The notes: generated by a model not told the origin, from the sequence alone. 64,000 bases of DNA from Glycomyces sp040645615 (GCF_040645615.1 NZ_JBEYYO010000022.1:1-64000); one strand, 5' to 3'; numbered from the stretch's first letter, positions 1 to 8,763 are shown. Translations and numbers: made by a program.

Positions 1-132
1 GTCCAGCTGAACATCATCGAGGTCAAGAACCCCGACATCGATGCGCAGCTGGTCGCCCAGGGCGTCGCGGAGCAGCTGTCCGAATCCAAAGGATTCGAGG
101 GCCGCTCCCGTTGCTTGCTAGCCGTCGGTTGA
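1..132 (+). pseudogene. rpsC: Fragment resembling ribosomal protein S3, truncated and fused to unrelated codons
   Basis: The open frame entering from the left edge encodes about 29 residues that match the end of the KH region of bacterial S3 (VQLNIIEVKNPDIDAQLVAQ then GVAEQLS). In intact S3 this is followed by an N-R-V-x-F-R-R-A-M segment. Here the next residues are ESKGFEGRSRCLLAVG and a stop, so similarity ends abruptly near base 87-90. The break coincides with a short inverted repeat, GAATCC-AAA-GGATTC (88-102). The last bases overlap the 3' end of the convergent helicase gene. S3 normally sits in the S10 ribosomal operon and none of those genes follow. It may be a duplicated remnant, a rearrangement breakpoint or an assembly chimera; how much lies upstream is not visible. 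Confidence 0.55.
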
Positions 133-1836
133 CGGGCGGTCGTTTTCTCCGGTTGGGCGGCGGCGCCTGCGGCGGCGGCGGGCCGGGGCCTCGCCGTCTG
201 CCGTGGGGGCTGTGGCCGGGGCCGGGTCTTGGGCCGCTTGCTGGCGGGGGGCCGTGGCCTCGGGGGAGGCGTCGGCTTCCACGCGGCGGCGGCGGCGCTG
301 GCGGGTCCTGGGGGGCGCTTCGCCGCCCGCGGCGTCCGCGTCGCGGACGCTGGAGCCGCTCGCGTCGTTTCCGCGACCGTCGTTCCGGCTGTCGTTTCCG
401 CGACCGCCCGACCTGCCGCCTTCGCGGTCCGGCCTGCGCTCACCTCGCTGACGATCCGAGCCGCGCCTGTCGCCGCCTCGGCCGCCACCGCGGTTGCCGC
501 CGCGGTTGCCGCCGCGGCCGCGGCCCTTCTTGCGGGCCTCGCCTTCGACGTTCTCCTCGCGCTCGGCGCTCAGGCCGTCCCTCTTGCGCAGCTCGCTGGG
601 AAGCGAGGCCGGAGCGCCCTCGGGGATGTCGAGGTCGGAGTACAGGTGGTCGGAGGTGTGGTAGGTCTCCAGAGGATCGCCGAGATCCAGGTTGTTGGCC
701 TTGACGATGATCTTCCAGCGCGGCACGTCCTCCCAAGTGAGGAACGTGACCGCGATGCCCGTCGCGCCCGCGCGGCCGGTGCGGCCGATGCGGTGCACGT
801 AGGTCTCGGCCTCTTCGGGCGCGTCGTAGTTGATCACGTGCGTGATGTCGGGGACGTCGATGCCGCGCGCGGCCACGTCCGTCGCCACCAGCACGTCGAT
901 CTTCCCCGAGCGGAACGCCCGCAGGGCCCGCTCGCGCGCGTTCTGACCCAGGTCGCCGTGGACCGAGCCCACCGCGAACCCGCGGAAGTCGAGCTCGTCC
1001 GAGAGCTTCTGGGCCGCGCGCTTGGTGCGGCAGAAGATGATCGTCAGGCCGCGCTCGCGCGCCTGGAGGACCCGGGCGGTGACCTCGGCCTTGTTCATCG
1101 CGTGCGTCATGTAGACCAGCTGGCGCGTGTTGTTCGCGGCCTCCAGGTCCGGGGCGCTCACGTCGGCGGCCACGGTCATGGGCCGGTGCATGTGGCGCCT
1201 CGACAGCGACATGATCGTGTCGGGCATGGTCGCCGAGAACAGCATCGTCTGACGCTGCGTCGGCAGCAGCTTGAGGATCTTCTCGACGTCCTCGGAGAAC
1301 CCGAGGTCGAGCATCCGGTCGGCCTCGTCGAGCACGCAGTGCGCGATCTCGTCGAGCTTGATGTGCTTCGACTTGTAGAGGTCGAGCAGCCGCCCGGGGG
1401 TGCCGACGATGATGTCGACGCCCGAGCGCAGCGCCTCGACCTGGGGCTCGTAGGCGCGGCCGCCGTAGATCGGCAGGACCCGGATCGAGCGGGTCTTGCC
1501 CGCGTCCTCGAGGTCCCGGGCCACCTGGAGGCCCAGCTCGCGGGTCGGGACCAGGATCAGCGCCTGCGGCTTGCCGCTCGCGCCCTCCTCGGCGGAGGTG
1601 ATCTGGTCGATGATCGGCAGGCCGAACCCGAAGGTCTTGCCGGTGCCGGTGGGGGCGCGGCCGATGATGTCCGAGCCGCGCAGTGCGATCGGAATCGCGT
1701 ACTCCTGGATCGCGAAGGCCCGCTCGATGCCAAGCGCCGCAAGCGCTTCGACGGTCTCTTCTCGAATGCCCAGGGCCGCGAAAGTCGGCCCGTCGTTCTG
1801 GGGCCGGTCGTTGTTCACTTCGTTCACTCTGTTCAC
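118..1836 (-). CDS. DEAD-box ATP-dependent RNA helicase (RhlE/DeaD-like)
   Basis: An RNA helicase of 572 residues that unwinds structured RNA in the cytoplasm using ATP. The RecA-like core shows a Q motif (AIQEYAIP, about 43-50), Walker A APTGTGKT (61-68), a DEAD box (VLDEADRMLD), a SAT motif (LFSATM) and motif VI (HRIGRTGRAG). From about residue 430 the tail is low-complexity, rich in Arg, Gly and Asp with RGG-like runs, ending in Arg runs; such tails bind RNA non-specifically. The start is a GTG within a repeated GTGAAC motif, and the Shine-Dalgarno is weak, so the exact start is uncertain. It is divergent from the ferritin-like gene, a pairing also seen in mycobacteria (rhlE next to a ferritin-like protein). 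The 400-base gap upstream could hold a long regulated leader. Confidence 0.93.
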   Translation of the reverse strand: MNRVNEVNNDRPQNDGPTFAALGIREETVEALAALGIERAFAIQEYAIPIALRGSDIIGRAPTGTGKTFGFGLPIIDQITSAEEGASGKPQALILVPTRELGLQVARDLEDAGKTRSIRVLPIYGGRAYEPQVEALRSGVDIIVGTPGRLLDLYKSKHIKLDEIAHCVLDEADRMLDLGFSEDVEKILKLLPTQRQTMLFSATMPDTIMSLSRRHMHRPMTVAADVSAPDLEAANNTRQLVYMTHAMNKAEVTARVLQARERGLTIIFCRTKRAAQKLSDELDFRGFAVGSVHGDLGQNARERALRAFRSGKIDVLVATDVAARGIDVPDITHVINYDAPEEAETYVHRIGRTGRAGATGIAVTFLTWEDVPRWKIIVKANNLDLGDPLETYHTSDHLYSDLDIPEGAPASLPSELRKRDGLSAEREENVEGEARKKGRGRGGNRGGNRGGGRGGDRRGSDRQRGERRPDREGGRSGGRGNDSRNDGRGNDASGSSVRDADAAGGEAPPRTRQRRRRRVEADASPEATAPRQQAAQDPAPATAPTADGEAPARRRRRRRRPTGENDRPSTDG

Positions 1837-2236
1837 CTCGTGGCGGAGGACGTCACCAGATCCGGGGAACTCGGCGCCACATCATGTCTCGTTACACAGC
1901 GGCGACGACCGCCGGATTCGGAGAGTCGCCGCTTCGCAGGAGCGGATCGGCGCGAGGCGCCGACACCGCGTGAGGACCGCATTCGCAATGTCGAACTCCG
2001 GGGGCCTCGGCCCGCCGGTTTCACAAGGGGAACGCCACCTGGTGGCAGCGGTCGCTCCTGTCCATCGTACGCTCCCCGGACCCGATCGTCTCGCTGTGCC
2101 GCTGCGACCGGGGCCTCCATGCGGGCGGACTCACCCGTTCGTGTGGGTCCTGGCCTGCGAAGACGTCTCGCAACGTCCGGTTGGCGACAAGCCCGTGAAG
2201 GCGAAGGCCACTCCGGGCCAGTGGTAACCTGCCCCG
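1837..2236. other. 400-base divergent intergenic region
   Basis: The region lies between the divergent helicase and ferritin-like genes. I find no credible coding frame. It must hold the helicase promoter on the minus strand and the ferritin-like promoter on the plus strand (TAACCT at 2225). Actinobacterial DEAD-box helicases often have long leaders, but I see no recognisable riboswitch or cold-shock element here. Confidence 0.5.
2225..2236 (+). promoter_or_regulatory. Leaderless promoter -10 of the ferritin-like gene
   Basis: TAACCT (2225-2230) is six bases before the GTG at 2237, with no Shine-Dalgarno, so the transcript probably begins at the start codon. No good -35 is visible. Confidence 0.5.
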
Positions 2237-2920
2237 GTGTCCGAGACTACTGAACCCGCCGCAGCGCAGGCCCCCTCCGCACCGGCCCCCGGCCGTGAGT
2301 CCGTCATCGATCTCCTTGGGCTGCTTGCCCTCGGCGAACTCCTCGCCTTCGAGCGGATGGTCTTCGACGCCCGACTGGCCCCCGACCTCGGCCGCCGCGC
2401 CGCGCTCTCCGAAGCGGCCGTGGGTGAGATTCGCAACTACCGGGCCCTCGCCGACCGCCTGACCGAGCTCGGCGCCGACCCCGCCGAGGCCATGGCCCCG
2501 TTCAAGGAGGCCTTCCGCTCCTTCGACGCCTCCACCTCGCCCCGCGACTGGCTCGAAGCCCTGGTCAAGGTCTACCTCGGCGACGCGGTCGCCGACGACT
2601 TCTTCCGCGCCGTGGCCGAAGGGCTCGAAGCGGGCGACCGCGCCCTCATCGAGACCGTGCTCGCCGAGACCGGCGCCGCCGACCTCGCCGCCGAGGAGCT
2701 CCGTGCCGCCGTCGAGGCCGACCCCTCCGTCACCGGCCGCCTCTCGCTGTGGGCCCGCCGCCTGGTCGGCGAGGGCATCAACCGCGCCCAAGGGGTCGCC
2801 GCTGCCAACGAACGCCTCACCGCGCTCATCGTCGGCGGCGAGGGCACCCTCGACGCGCTCCTGCGCCGCCTCACCCGCGCGCACCAGGACCGTATGAAGT
2901 CCGTGGGCCTGAACAACTGA
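2237..2920 (+). CDS. Ferritin-like fold protein (actinobacterial family, diiron fold)
   Basis: A 227-residue, mainly helical soluble protein of the ferritin-like superfamily found next to DEAD-box helicases in Actinomycetota; the M. tuberculosis neighbour of rhlE is a homologue. An acidic/alanine-proline N-terminus (1-20) precedes predicted long helices (E-x6-F-E-R near 35-45, and further helices to the end). It is distantly related to the tRNA hydroxylase MiaE, but I cannot confirm a complete set of diiron ligands, so catalytic activity is unproven. The GTG start is supported by the leaderless -10 box immediately upstream. The gene stands alone, 80 bases before the exporter adaptor gene. Confidence 0.75.
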   Translation: MSETTEPAAAQAPSAPAPGRESVIDLLGLLALGELLAFERMVFDARLAPDLGRRAALSEAAVGEIRNYRALADRLTELGADPAEAMAPFKEAFRSFDASTSPRDWLEALVKVYLGDAVADDFFRAVAEGLEAGDRALIETVLAETGAADLAAEELRAAVEADPSVTGRLSLWARRLVGEGINRAQGVAAANERLTALIVGGEGTLDALLRRLTRAHQDRMKSVGLNN

Positions 2921-3000
2921 GGCCGTTACCGAATCGAGACGATTCGGTCGCAACTCCACCCTTCCCTCCACGCGTCTTGGGGGCGGAGGAGGACACAAAC

Positions 3001-4281
3001 ATGCGGCTCACGAAAAGCCATGTCGTCAGCGGGGTGCTCGCCGTCGCGCTACTGGGCGCGACAGTCACCGCCTGGTACTTCGCGGCGCAGGCCCGAACCC
3101 CGGCGCAGCGCGCCGAGGAGACGAGCGAACCCGACGACTCCGTCATCAGCGTCCGGGTCGACCAGGACCAGCTGATCGAGACGATCGACTTCGACGCGGT
3201 GCTCGACCGGACCGGGGACTTCAAGGTCCCCGCGCCCTCGGCGCCCGAGGGGATCGAGACCGCGCTGGCCTCGAAGATCCCGCTCAAGGTCGGCGACGAG
3301 GTCAAGGCCGGGACGGTCTTGCTCGAAGTCTCCGGCCGCCCGATGATCGCCCTGGAGGGCGACGTGCCCGCCTACCGCGACTTGCAGGAAGGCGACACCG
3401 GCCCCGACGTCGAACAGCTCCAGTTGGCGCTCCAGCAGATCTACGGGACGCCCAAGACCGGCACGTTCGACTCGCGCACGGCCTCGGACCTGAAGAAGCT
3501 CTACGACCACGCCGGGTACACCCGGGCCACCACCGAGGAGGTCGTCCAGGACGACACCTCGGACGACGACGAAGGTTTCGTGGACACCGGCGACGACGCC
3601 GAGTCCGAGGGGAACACCGGCGGCGCGCAGACGTCCACGGTCGTCCGCGGCGCTCTGCCGGCCTCCGAGGTCGTGTTCCTGCCCGACCTGCCCATGCAGG
3701 TGGGCAAGATCAACGCCAAGCAGTCCGCGCCGCTCTCGTCCGAGGAACCGGTGATGGTCCTCGCCTCGGGCGACTGGAAACTGGAGGCCGAACTCCCCGA
3801 CGCCACCGCCTCGGAGCTCTCCAAGCTCGGTGCCGACGCCGAACTCGAATTCGGCTCCGGCCCCTTCCAGGGCCTGCCGGTCGGCGAGTTCGAGCTCGAG
3901 ACCCGCGAGGTCGAGGGCGAAGCAGACCGCTGGGGCGAAGGCGAGACCCCGATGGTGGAGAAGACCTTCGCGGTCTTCGCGTTCGACAAGAAGGTCATCG
4001 AAGAGGCCGACGACCTCGCCCCCGGCGAGAAGCAGAAGGTCACCCTCGTGCTCGCCCGCTCCGCCGAGGACGCGCTCATCGTGCCGCTCTCGGCACTGTG
4101 GACGGACGCCGAGGACCGGACCATGATCACCGTCCTCGAAGGCGAGAAGGAGACCGAGCGGCACGTCGAGGTCAACGTGACCCTGCGCCACGAAGGCCGC
4201 GGTGTGGTCGAGCCCGTCGACGGCGAGCTCGCCGAGGGCGACAAGGTCGTGATCGCCTGGCGCGACCGGGGCAACGGCTGA
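3001..4281 (+). CDS. MacA/HlyD-type efflux adaptor with peptidoglycan-binding domain
   Basis: A 426-residue exported, membrane-anchored adaptor. A single N-terminal membrane segment (about 8-26) is followed by a split biotinyl-lipoyl-like region (IPLKVGDEVKAGTVLLEVSG, about 95-115). A PG_binding_1 domain (about 135-185, G-D-T-G-P-D-V-E-Q-L-Q-L-A-L motif) is inserted in it. An acidic linker (about 190-210) and a beta-barrel/membrane-proximal region follow. Proteins of this design couple a MacB-like permease to cell-wall-associated export or peptide sensing. A strong Shine-Dalgarno (GGAGGAGG, 2986-2994) fixes the ATG at 3001. The stop overlaps the permease start (TGATG), so the two are translationally coupled. 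The usual ATPase gene of these three-part systems is not adjacent. Confidence 0.82.
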   Translation: MRLTKSHVVSGVLAVALLGATVTAWYFAAQARTPAQRAEETSEPDDSVISVRVDQDQLIETIDFDAVLDRTGDFKVPAPSAPEGIETALASKIPLKVGDEVKAGTVLLEVSGRPMIALEGDVPAYRDLQEGDTGPDVEQLQLALQQIYGTPKTGTFDSRTASDLKKLYDHAGYTRATTEEVVQDDTSDDDEGFVDTGDDAESEGNTGGAQTSTVVRGALPASEVVFLPDLPMQVGKINAKQSAPLSSEEPVMVLASGDWKLEAELPDATASELSKLGADAELEFGSGPFQGLPVGEFELETREVEGEADRWGEGETPMVEKTFAVFAFDKKVIEEADDLAPGEKQKVTLVLARSAEDALIVPLSALWTDAEDRTMITVLEGEKETERHVEVNVTLRHEGRGVVEPVDGELAEGDKVVIAWRDRGNG

Positions 4282-5651
4282 TGGCACGCAAGCGCCGCGA
4301 GCCGGAGACTGACACCGAACTGCTCGAATACGTCTCACCGGACGCATCGGGCGACGGCGATGCCGAGGAGCCCACCGGCCGCGCGGCCCGCAAGGCCGCC
4401 AAACGGGCCGCCAAAGCCGAGCGCGCCGCCTCGAAGCAGGCCGCGAAGGACATTCCGAAGGCCCCGGGCCGCTTCGGCATCCGCAGCATGGGCATCGCCT
4501 ACGAGGCGTTCCAGTCCCTGCGCGGGCGCTCGATGCGCACCTGGATGACCGCGATCGGCATCGCCTTGGGCATCGCCGCCACGGTCGCCACCGTCGGGCT
4601 CTCGTCCACTTCGGCCGCCGCGATCGCCGAGCGCTTCGACGCCACCGAGGCCACCCAGGTCACCATCTCGTTCTCCAACTCGATGCGCGACGCCGGATAC
4701 GCCCCCGACCTGGAGGCCTCCGAACGCGTCCGCGGCATCAACGGGGTCGCGAACGCCGGGATCTTCTGCGCCTCGGGCGAGGACATCGACGCCTCGCGCA
4801 CCGCCACCCAGGACTACGTCCGCGCCGTGCCGGTCTTCGGCATGGAACCGGGCGCGATGGACGCCTACGGCTTCGAGTTCACCCAAGGCGCGTCCTTCGA
4901 CGCCGGGCACGTCGCCCGCGACGACCGCGTCGCGATCGTCGACGAGTCGGCCGCCCGCGACCTGGGCTACTCCTCGCTCGACGGCGGGCCCATGATCTAC
5001 CTGGGCGGCGAGGGCTACGCGCTCGTGGGCATCTACAAGGCCCCCGAAGGCGAAGCCAAGCTCACCGGCGCGGTCATCATCCCCCCGACCCCCTGCACCG
5101 CCGCCGACAAGGAGTACGGGGCCGCGCAGGTGTTCATCCGCACCGACCTCGGCGCGGCCGACAAGGTCGCCGACACCGCCCCCACCGCGGTCTTCCCCGA
5201 AGGGGCCGACAACCTCTCGGTCTCCAAGCCCTCCGACCTCCGCTCCTTCCGCAAGGGCGTCGAGAACGAGATGCAGGCCCTCCTGCTGGGCCTCGCGGCC
5301 GTCTCGCTCGTCATCGGCGCGGTCTCGGTCTCCAACACCGCCCTCGTCTCGGTCATGGAGCGCCGCTCCGAGATCGGGCTGCGGCGCGCGGTCGGGGCCG
5401 CCAGACGGGCGGTGGCGATGCAGTTCGTGTGGGAGTCCACGCTCATCGGACTCATCGGCGGGCTCTTCGGCACGGTCCTGGGCGTCAACGTCACCGCGGC
5501 CGTCTCGCTCTTCCGCGACTGGCAGATCGTGTTCGACCCGGCCCTGTTCGCGGCCGGACCGGTCATCGGCGCGGTCGTCGGGGTCGTGGCCGGGGTCTAC
5601 CCGGCCTGGCGCGCCAGCCGCATCCCCCCGGCGGTCACCCTCCGGGCCTGA
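4281..5651 (+). CDS. ABC transporter permease, MacB/FtsX family
   Basis: A 456-residue inner-membrane permease. A highly charged Lys/Ala-rich cytoplasmic N-tail (about 1-75) precedes the first membrane helix (about 90-110). A large extracytoplasmic MacB-type periplasmic core domain follows (about 115-330). Three C-terminal helices form the FtsX domain, with the characteristic E-R-R-S-E-I-G-L-R-R-A-V-G-A coupling motif (about 359-372) and the closing Y-P-A-W-R-A-S-R-I-P-P. Such permeases move substrates or signals mechanically rather than as classic importers and need an ATPase partner of the MacB/LolD type. None lies next door: upstream is the adaptor gene (1-base overlap) and downstream is comF after 112 bases. 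The long charged N-terminus is unusual. Confidence 0.85.
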   Translation: MARKRREPETDTELLEYVSPDASGDGDAEEPTGRAARKAAKRAAKAERAASKQAAKDIPKAPGRFGIRSMGIAYEAFQSLRGRSMRTWMTAIGIALGIAATVATVGLSSTSAAAIAERFDATEATQVTISFSNSMRDAGYAPDLEASERVRGINGVANAGIFCASGEDIDASRTATQDYVRAVPVFGMEPGAMDAYGFEFTQGASFDAGHVARDDRVAIVDESAARDLGYSSLDGGPMIYLGGEGYALVGIYKAPEGEAKLTGAVIIPPTPCTAADKEYGAAQVFIRTDLGAADKVADTAPTAVFPEGADNLSVSKPSDLRSFRKGVENEMQALLLGLAAVSLVIGAVSVSNTALVSVMERRSEIGLRRAVGAARRAVAMQFVWESTLIGLIGGLFGTVLGVNVTAAVSLFRDWQIVFDPALFAAGPVIGAVVGVVAGVYPAWRASRIPPAVTLRA

Positions 5652-5763
5652 GCCTGGACCCGGACGGTGGACGGGGCCTCGCATCCGAGGTGCCGCGACC
5701 ACCGCCCGGGACCTTCGGGGCCGCCGGGCGGTCACCGCCGGTCCCGACCCTCGTTAGTCCCGT

Positions 5764-6402
5764 ATGAGACTCATCGAAGGCGCCAGGGAACTGTTCCTGC
5801 CCGCCGCCTGCGCCTCCTGCCGGAGCGCGCCGGCGGCGGGCTTCGGTCTGTGCACCGGCTGCGACGCCGAACTCGCCGCCATGCGGCCCGTCCTGGCCGC
5901 TCCGCAGGCCGCCTCACCGCCCACCGTGGCCGCGGGGCCCTACGCGGGCGCTCTGGCCGAGGCCCTCAACGAGTACAAGGAACGCGGCCGCCGTGAACTC
6001 GCCCCGGCCTTCGCCGCGCTCCTGGCCAGGGCCCTCGCCGTCGTCGCGTCTGAAGTCTCCGGCGCGGTGCTCGTCCCGATCCCGTCCACCGGCGCGGCCC
6101 GCCGCGCCCGCGGCTTCGACCACGTGGCCGCCGCGTGCCTGGGCCTGGGGGACCTGCGGCCGTGCCTGCGCGCGCGGCCCCGTCCCGACTCGGTGGGCCT
6201 GACGCCGCCGGAGCGGGCCCTCGCCGCCCGCGAGAGCCTCCGCGCCGTCCCGGCCCGAGCCGGAGCGCTCGCGGCCTCGGGCAGATCCGCGATCCTCGTG
6301 GACGACATCGTCACCACCGGAGCGACGCTCGCGGCCGCCGCCGAGGCCCTCGACGCGTCAGGCGTGCGCGTGCGGGCCGCGATCGCCATCGCCGCAGCGT
6401 GA
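5764..6402 (+). CDS. comF: ComF family phosphoribosyltransferase-fold protein
   Basis: A 212-residue ComF homologue. The N-terminus has a double-Cys zinc ribbon (C-A-S-C near 17-20 and C-T-G-C near 32-35). The C-terminus has a type I phosphoribosyltransferase fold with the PRPP loop VDDIVTTGATL (about 179-189). In naturally competent bacteria ComF acts in single-stranded DNA uptake, but the role in actinobacteria is not established. The gene lies directly upstream of the ribosome hibernation factor gene, the same order as M. tuberculosis Rv3242c-Rv3241c. ATG at 5764 has no clear Shine-Dalgarno. Confidence 0.85.
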   Translation: MRLIEGARELFLPAACASCRSAPAAGFGLCTGCDAELAAMRPVLAAPQAASPPTVAAGPYAGALAEALNEYKERGRRELAPAFAALLARALAVVASEVSGAVLVPIPSTGAARRARGFDHVAAACLGLGDLRPCLRARPRPDSVGLTPPERALAARESLRAVPARAGALAASGRSAILVDDIVTTGATLAAAAEALDASGVRVRAAIAIAAA

Positions 6403-6810
6403 TGCGGGTGTGGTTGGTGAGGCGCCCGATTGGGTACCTCTCGGTGTGTCAAGTAGCCGACAGACGGGAAGTCGACGGTTCGCCCATGAATGCGAAGAGT
6501 TATTTCGAGTACGCCGGAATTCGCACGCGCGCACCTCGCCGCATTGGAGAATTCCCGTAGCCGAAGGGTCGACTTTCAGTGATCGAGGGGATAGTCTCAA
6601 AATCTCAGATCGGTAACGAGACGGCTGAGGCCAGGTGGACTATCGCTTGACCGAAAGTGAACTCCCGCAGGGCGTTCCGGATCCCATGTCGTCCCTTCCG
6701 TGAGAGGAGGTCACTCCATCCGCCGTACCGGAACTTCGGCTCCGGACCCAGCAACAACTACGTCAGCATCGCCGCCGCACTCGCGCGGGATGCATCTGGG
6801 AGGTTCAGAG
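6403..6810. other. 408-base region upstream of hpf, lower G+C, with an inverted repeat
   Basis: There is no convincing gene. Base composition is clearly more A/T-rich than the flanks, as expected of a regulatory region. It contains a widely spaced perfect inverted repeat, GGAATTC (6516-6522) and GAATTCC (6549-6555), and a TTGACC (6647-6652) that could be a -35 element, although no matching -10 is obvious. A stress-responsive promoter for hpf is likely here, but I cannot assign its sigma class. Confidence 0.45.
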
Positions 6811-7479
6811 GTGGACATCGTCGTCAAGGGCCGCAACGTGGAGGTTCCCGACCACTACCGCGAGCTCGTAGCGGAGAAGATCGAATCCAAGATCGCCAAG
6901 TACCTCGCCCGGTACGACGGGGAGGCGATCGCCATCGACGTCGAGCTCTATCACGAGCCCAACCCCCGGCAGGCCGATCACGCGCAGCGCGTAGAGATCA
7001 CGTGCCGTCCCAAGGGGACGGTCATCCGCGCCGAGGCCTGCGCCGGAGACTTCCGGTCCGCGTTCGAACTGGCCGTCACCAAGCTCGGCCACCAGCTCCG
7101 CAAGACCTCCGATCGCAAGCGCATCCACCGCGGCGGCTCCAAGACGCCGATGTCGGTGGCCGAGGCGACCTCGAACGGCAACGGACGCGGCCCCGCGGGC
7201 ACGCTCCTGGCCGAGCGCGAGGGGACCGAGCGGGCCGCGGCCCGATTCGTGTCCGAGGACGTCGACCACTACGAGGGCCTGGTCGAAGAGCACCTTCCCG
7301 GCCGCATCGTGCGCGAGAAGATCCACCCGGGCGAGCCGATGACCGTCGACGACGCGCTCCAGAACATGGAGCTGGTCGGCCACGACTTCTACCTGTTCCA
7401 CGACAAGGAGAGCGGACGCCCGTCCGTCGTCTACCGCCGCAGGGCCTTCGACTACGGGCTCCTGCGACTCGACCTCTAG
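6811..7479 (+). CDS. hpf: Long-form ribosome hibernation promoting factor
   Basis: A 222-residue HPF of the long type, which drives 70S ribosome dimerisation or stabilisation when growth stops. The N-terminal YfiA/HPF domain (about 1-105) begins VDIVVKGRNVEVPDHYRE. A variable Gly/Ala linker follows. The conserved C-terminal dimerisation domain (about 160-222) contains R-x-K-x-H-P-G-E-P-M-T-V-D-D-A and the ending Y-R-R-R-x-F-D-Y-G-L-L-x-L. I chose the GTG at 6811 because it gives the family's usual start and has GGGAGG seven bases upstream; an in-frame ATG at 6790 is less likely. comF lies upstream, and a strong hairpin closes the unit downstream. Confidence 0.92.
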   Translation: MDIVVKGRNVEVPDHYRELVAEKIESKIAKYLARYDGEAIAIDVELYHEPNPRQADHAQRVEITCRPKGTVIRAEACAGDFRSAFELAVTKLGHQLRKTSDRKRIHRGGSKTPMSVAEATSNGNGRGPAGTLLAEREGTERAAARFVSEDVDHYEGLVEEHLPGRIVREKIHPGEPMTVDDALQNMELVGHDFYLFHDKESGRPSVVYRRRAFDYGLLRLDL

Positions 7480-7555
7480 ACAGCCGCGCCCCGCTCAGGG
7501 GCGCAACGCCACACTCCCACGGTCTGGATGCATTGAGGGGTGGTATCCGGATCGG

Positions 7556-7587
7556 CCGCGGCCCCGGGCGAGAGCCCGGGGCCGCGG
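7556..7587. terminator. Bidirectional terminator between hpf and the L,D-transpeptidase gene
   Basis: A perfect 14-base stem (CCGCGGCCCCGGGC / GCCCGGGGCCGCGG) with a GAGA loop, placed between two convergent genes. It has no long U-run, which is normal in actinobacteria. Confidence 0.8.
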
Positions 7588-7611
7588 TCTTGACGTCACT
7601 TCAGGTCGACG

Positions 7612-8763
7612 CTAGAGCGCCGAACCCTCCTGCCACTCTTCCCAGGACATGATCCAGAAGCCCCAGCCGTTGTTCCACGGCATCTCGCGCGGGGAGCCGA
7701 TCACGTCGACCGGGTCGCCGCGCTGGGCGATCTCGTAGAACCACTTGGCGTCGGCGTCGCTGGCGTTGACGCAGCCGTGCGAGAGGTTCGCCGAGCCGAG
7801 CTGGTTGTTCCACGGCGCGCCGTGGACGAACTCGCCCGAAGAGTTGATGCGGGTGGCCCACTTGACGTCGGTCGAGTAGTAGCCCTCGTCGCCCTCTTCG
7901 CGGCCGGGGGAGACCATCGTCTTGTCGGCGAACTTCTCCATCACCAGGTGCACGCCGGTGGCGGTGTAGTACTCCCACTCGGCGCCGGAGCCGCCGCTGA
8001 TCTGGAGGACCTTGGCGACCTCGCCGTCGATCTCCACGGTCATGGTGTGCGCGTTCAGGTCCACCAGGGAGACCTGCGACTCGCCGATGACCATCTCGGC
8101 GGTGTAGTCCTCGCCGCCCCAGGTGTCCTCGCCGAGGTGCTCACCGGCGAACTGCGCGGTGAAGGTCACCGTCTGGTGCGGCTCCCAGTACTCCTTGGTG
8201 CGGTAGATGACCTGGGTGTCGCTGATCCAGTGCCACGCGCCCTCGTGGCCCTTCTCGGACTCGACGATCAGGTGGCGCTCGACCTCGGCGCGGTCGGGGG
8301 CGCTCTCGGAGAAGTTCACGATGATCGGCGCGCCGACGCCGACCTCTTCGCCTTCGACGACGGGGGTCACGTCGACGACCTCGAAACCGGAGCCCTCACG
8401 GGCCTCGGTGGTGAACTGCTGCTCGAACTCGGTCACGGTGCCGTCCGAGCTGACGGCCTTGGCCACGACGGTGTGCGTCGAACCGGCGTTGAGGATGCCG
8501 CTGGAGGTCCAGCTGGTCAGGTCGGAGGAGAAGTCGCCCTCGATGGTCTCGGAGCGGTCGGAGGTCACGTTGACCTCTTCGAGGATGCCGTCCACCACGG
8601 ACAGGGTGAACGGCGCGGTCGGGTCCTGGTCTTCGATCGCGTCGAGCGCGACCACCGGGACGATCGGAGCGGGCGTGAACGTGCCGGTCTGGGGTGCGCC
8701 GCAGGCTCCCATGACGAGCACCAGGGACAGCACCGCCAGAGCACGCGCGGGCATGAGCTTCAA
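7612..8763 (-). CDS. L,D-transpeptidase lipoprotein (YkuD domain with Ig-like domains)
   Basis: A 383-residue cell-wall enzyme that makes 3-3 crosslinks between meso-DAP residues of peptidoglycan and so bypasses penicillin-binding proteins. A lipoprotein signal peptide (LVMGAC lipobox, Cys at about 22) tethers it outside the membrane. Two Ig-like domains (about 40-240) precede the YkuD catalytic domain, which holds the S-H-G-C-V-N motif with nucleophile Cys331 and an upstream His in the F-V-H-G segment. The architecture is that of M. tuberculosis LdtMt2. I chose the TTG at 8763 because AGGAGG-like bases (GGAGGA) sit seven bases before it; an in-frame ATG four codons later is possible. Confidence 0.9.
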   Translation of the reverse strand: MKLMPARALAVLSLVLVMGACGAPQTGTFTPAPIVPVVALDAIEDQDPTAPFTLSVVDGILEEVNVTSDRSETIEGDFSSDLTSWTSSGILNAGSTHTVVAKAVSSDGTVTEFEQQFTTEAREGSGFEVVDVTPVVEGEEVGVGAPIIVNFSESAPDRAEVERHLIVESEKGHEGAWHWISDTQVIYRTKEYWEPHQTVTFTAQFAGEHLGEDTWGGEDYTAEMVIGESQVSLVDLNAHTMTVEIDGEVAKVLQISGGSGAEWEYYTATGVHLVMEKFADKTMVSPGREEGDEGYYSTDVKWATRINSSGEFVHGAPWNNQLGSANLSHGCVNASDADAKWFYEIAQRGDPVDVIGSPREMPWNNGWGFWIMSWEEWQEGSAL

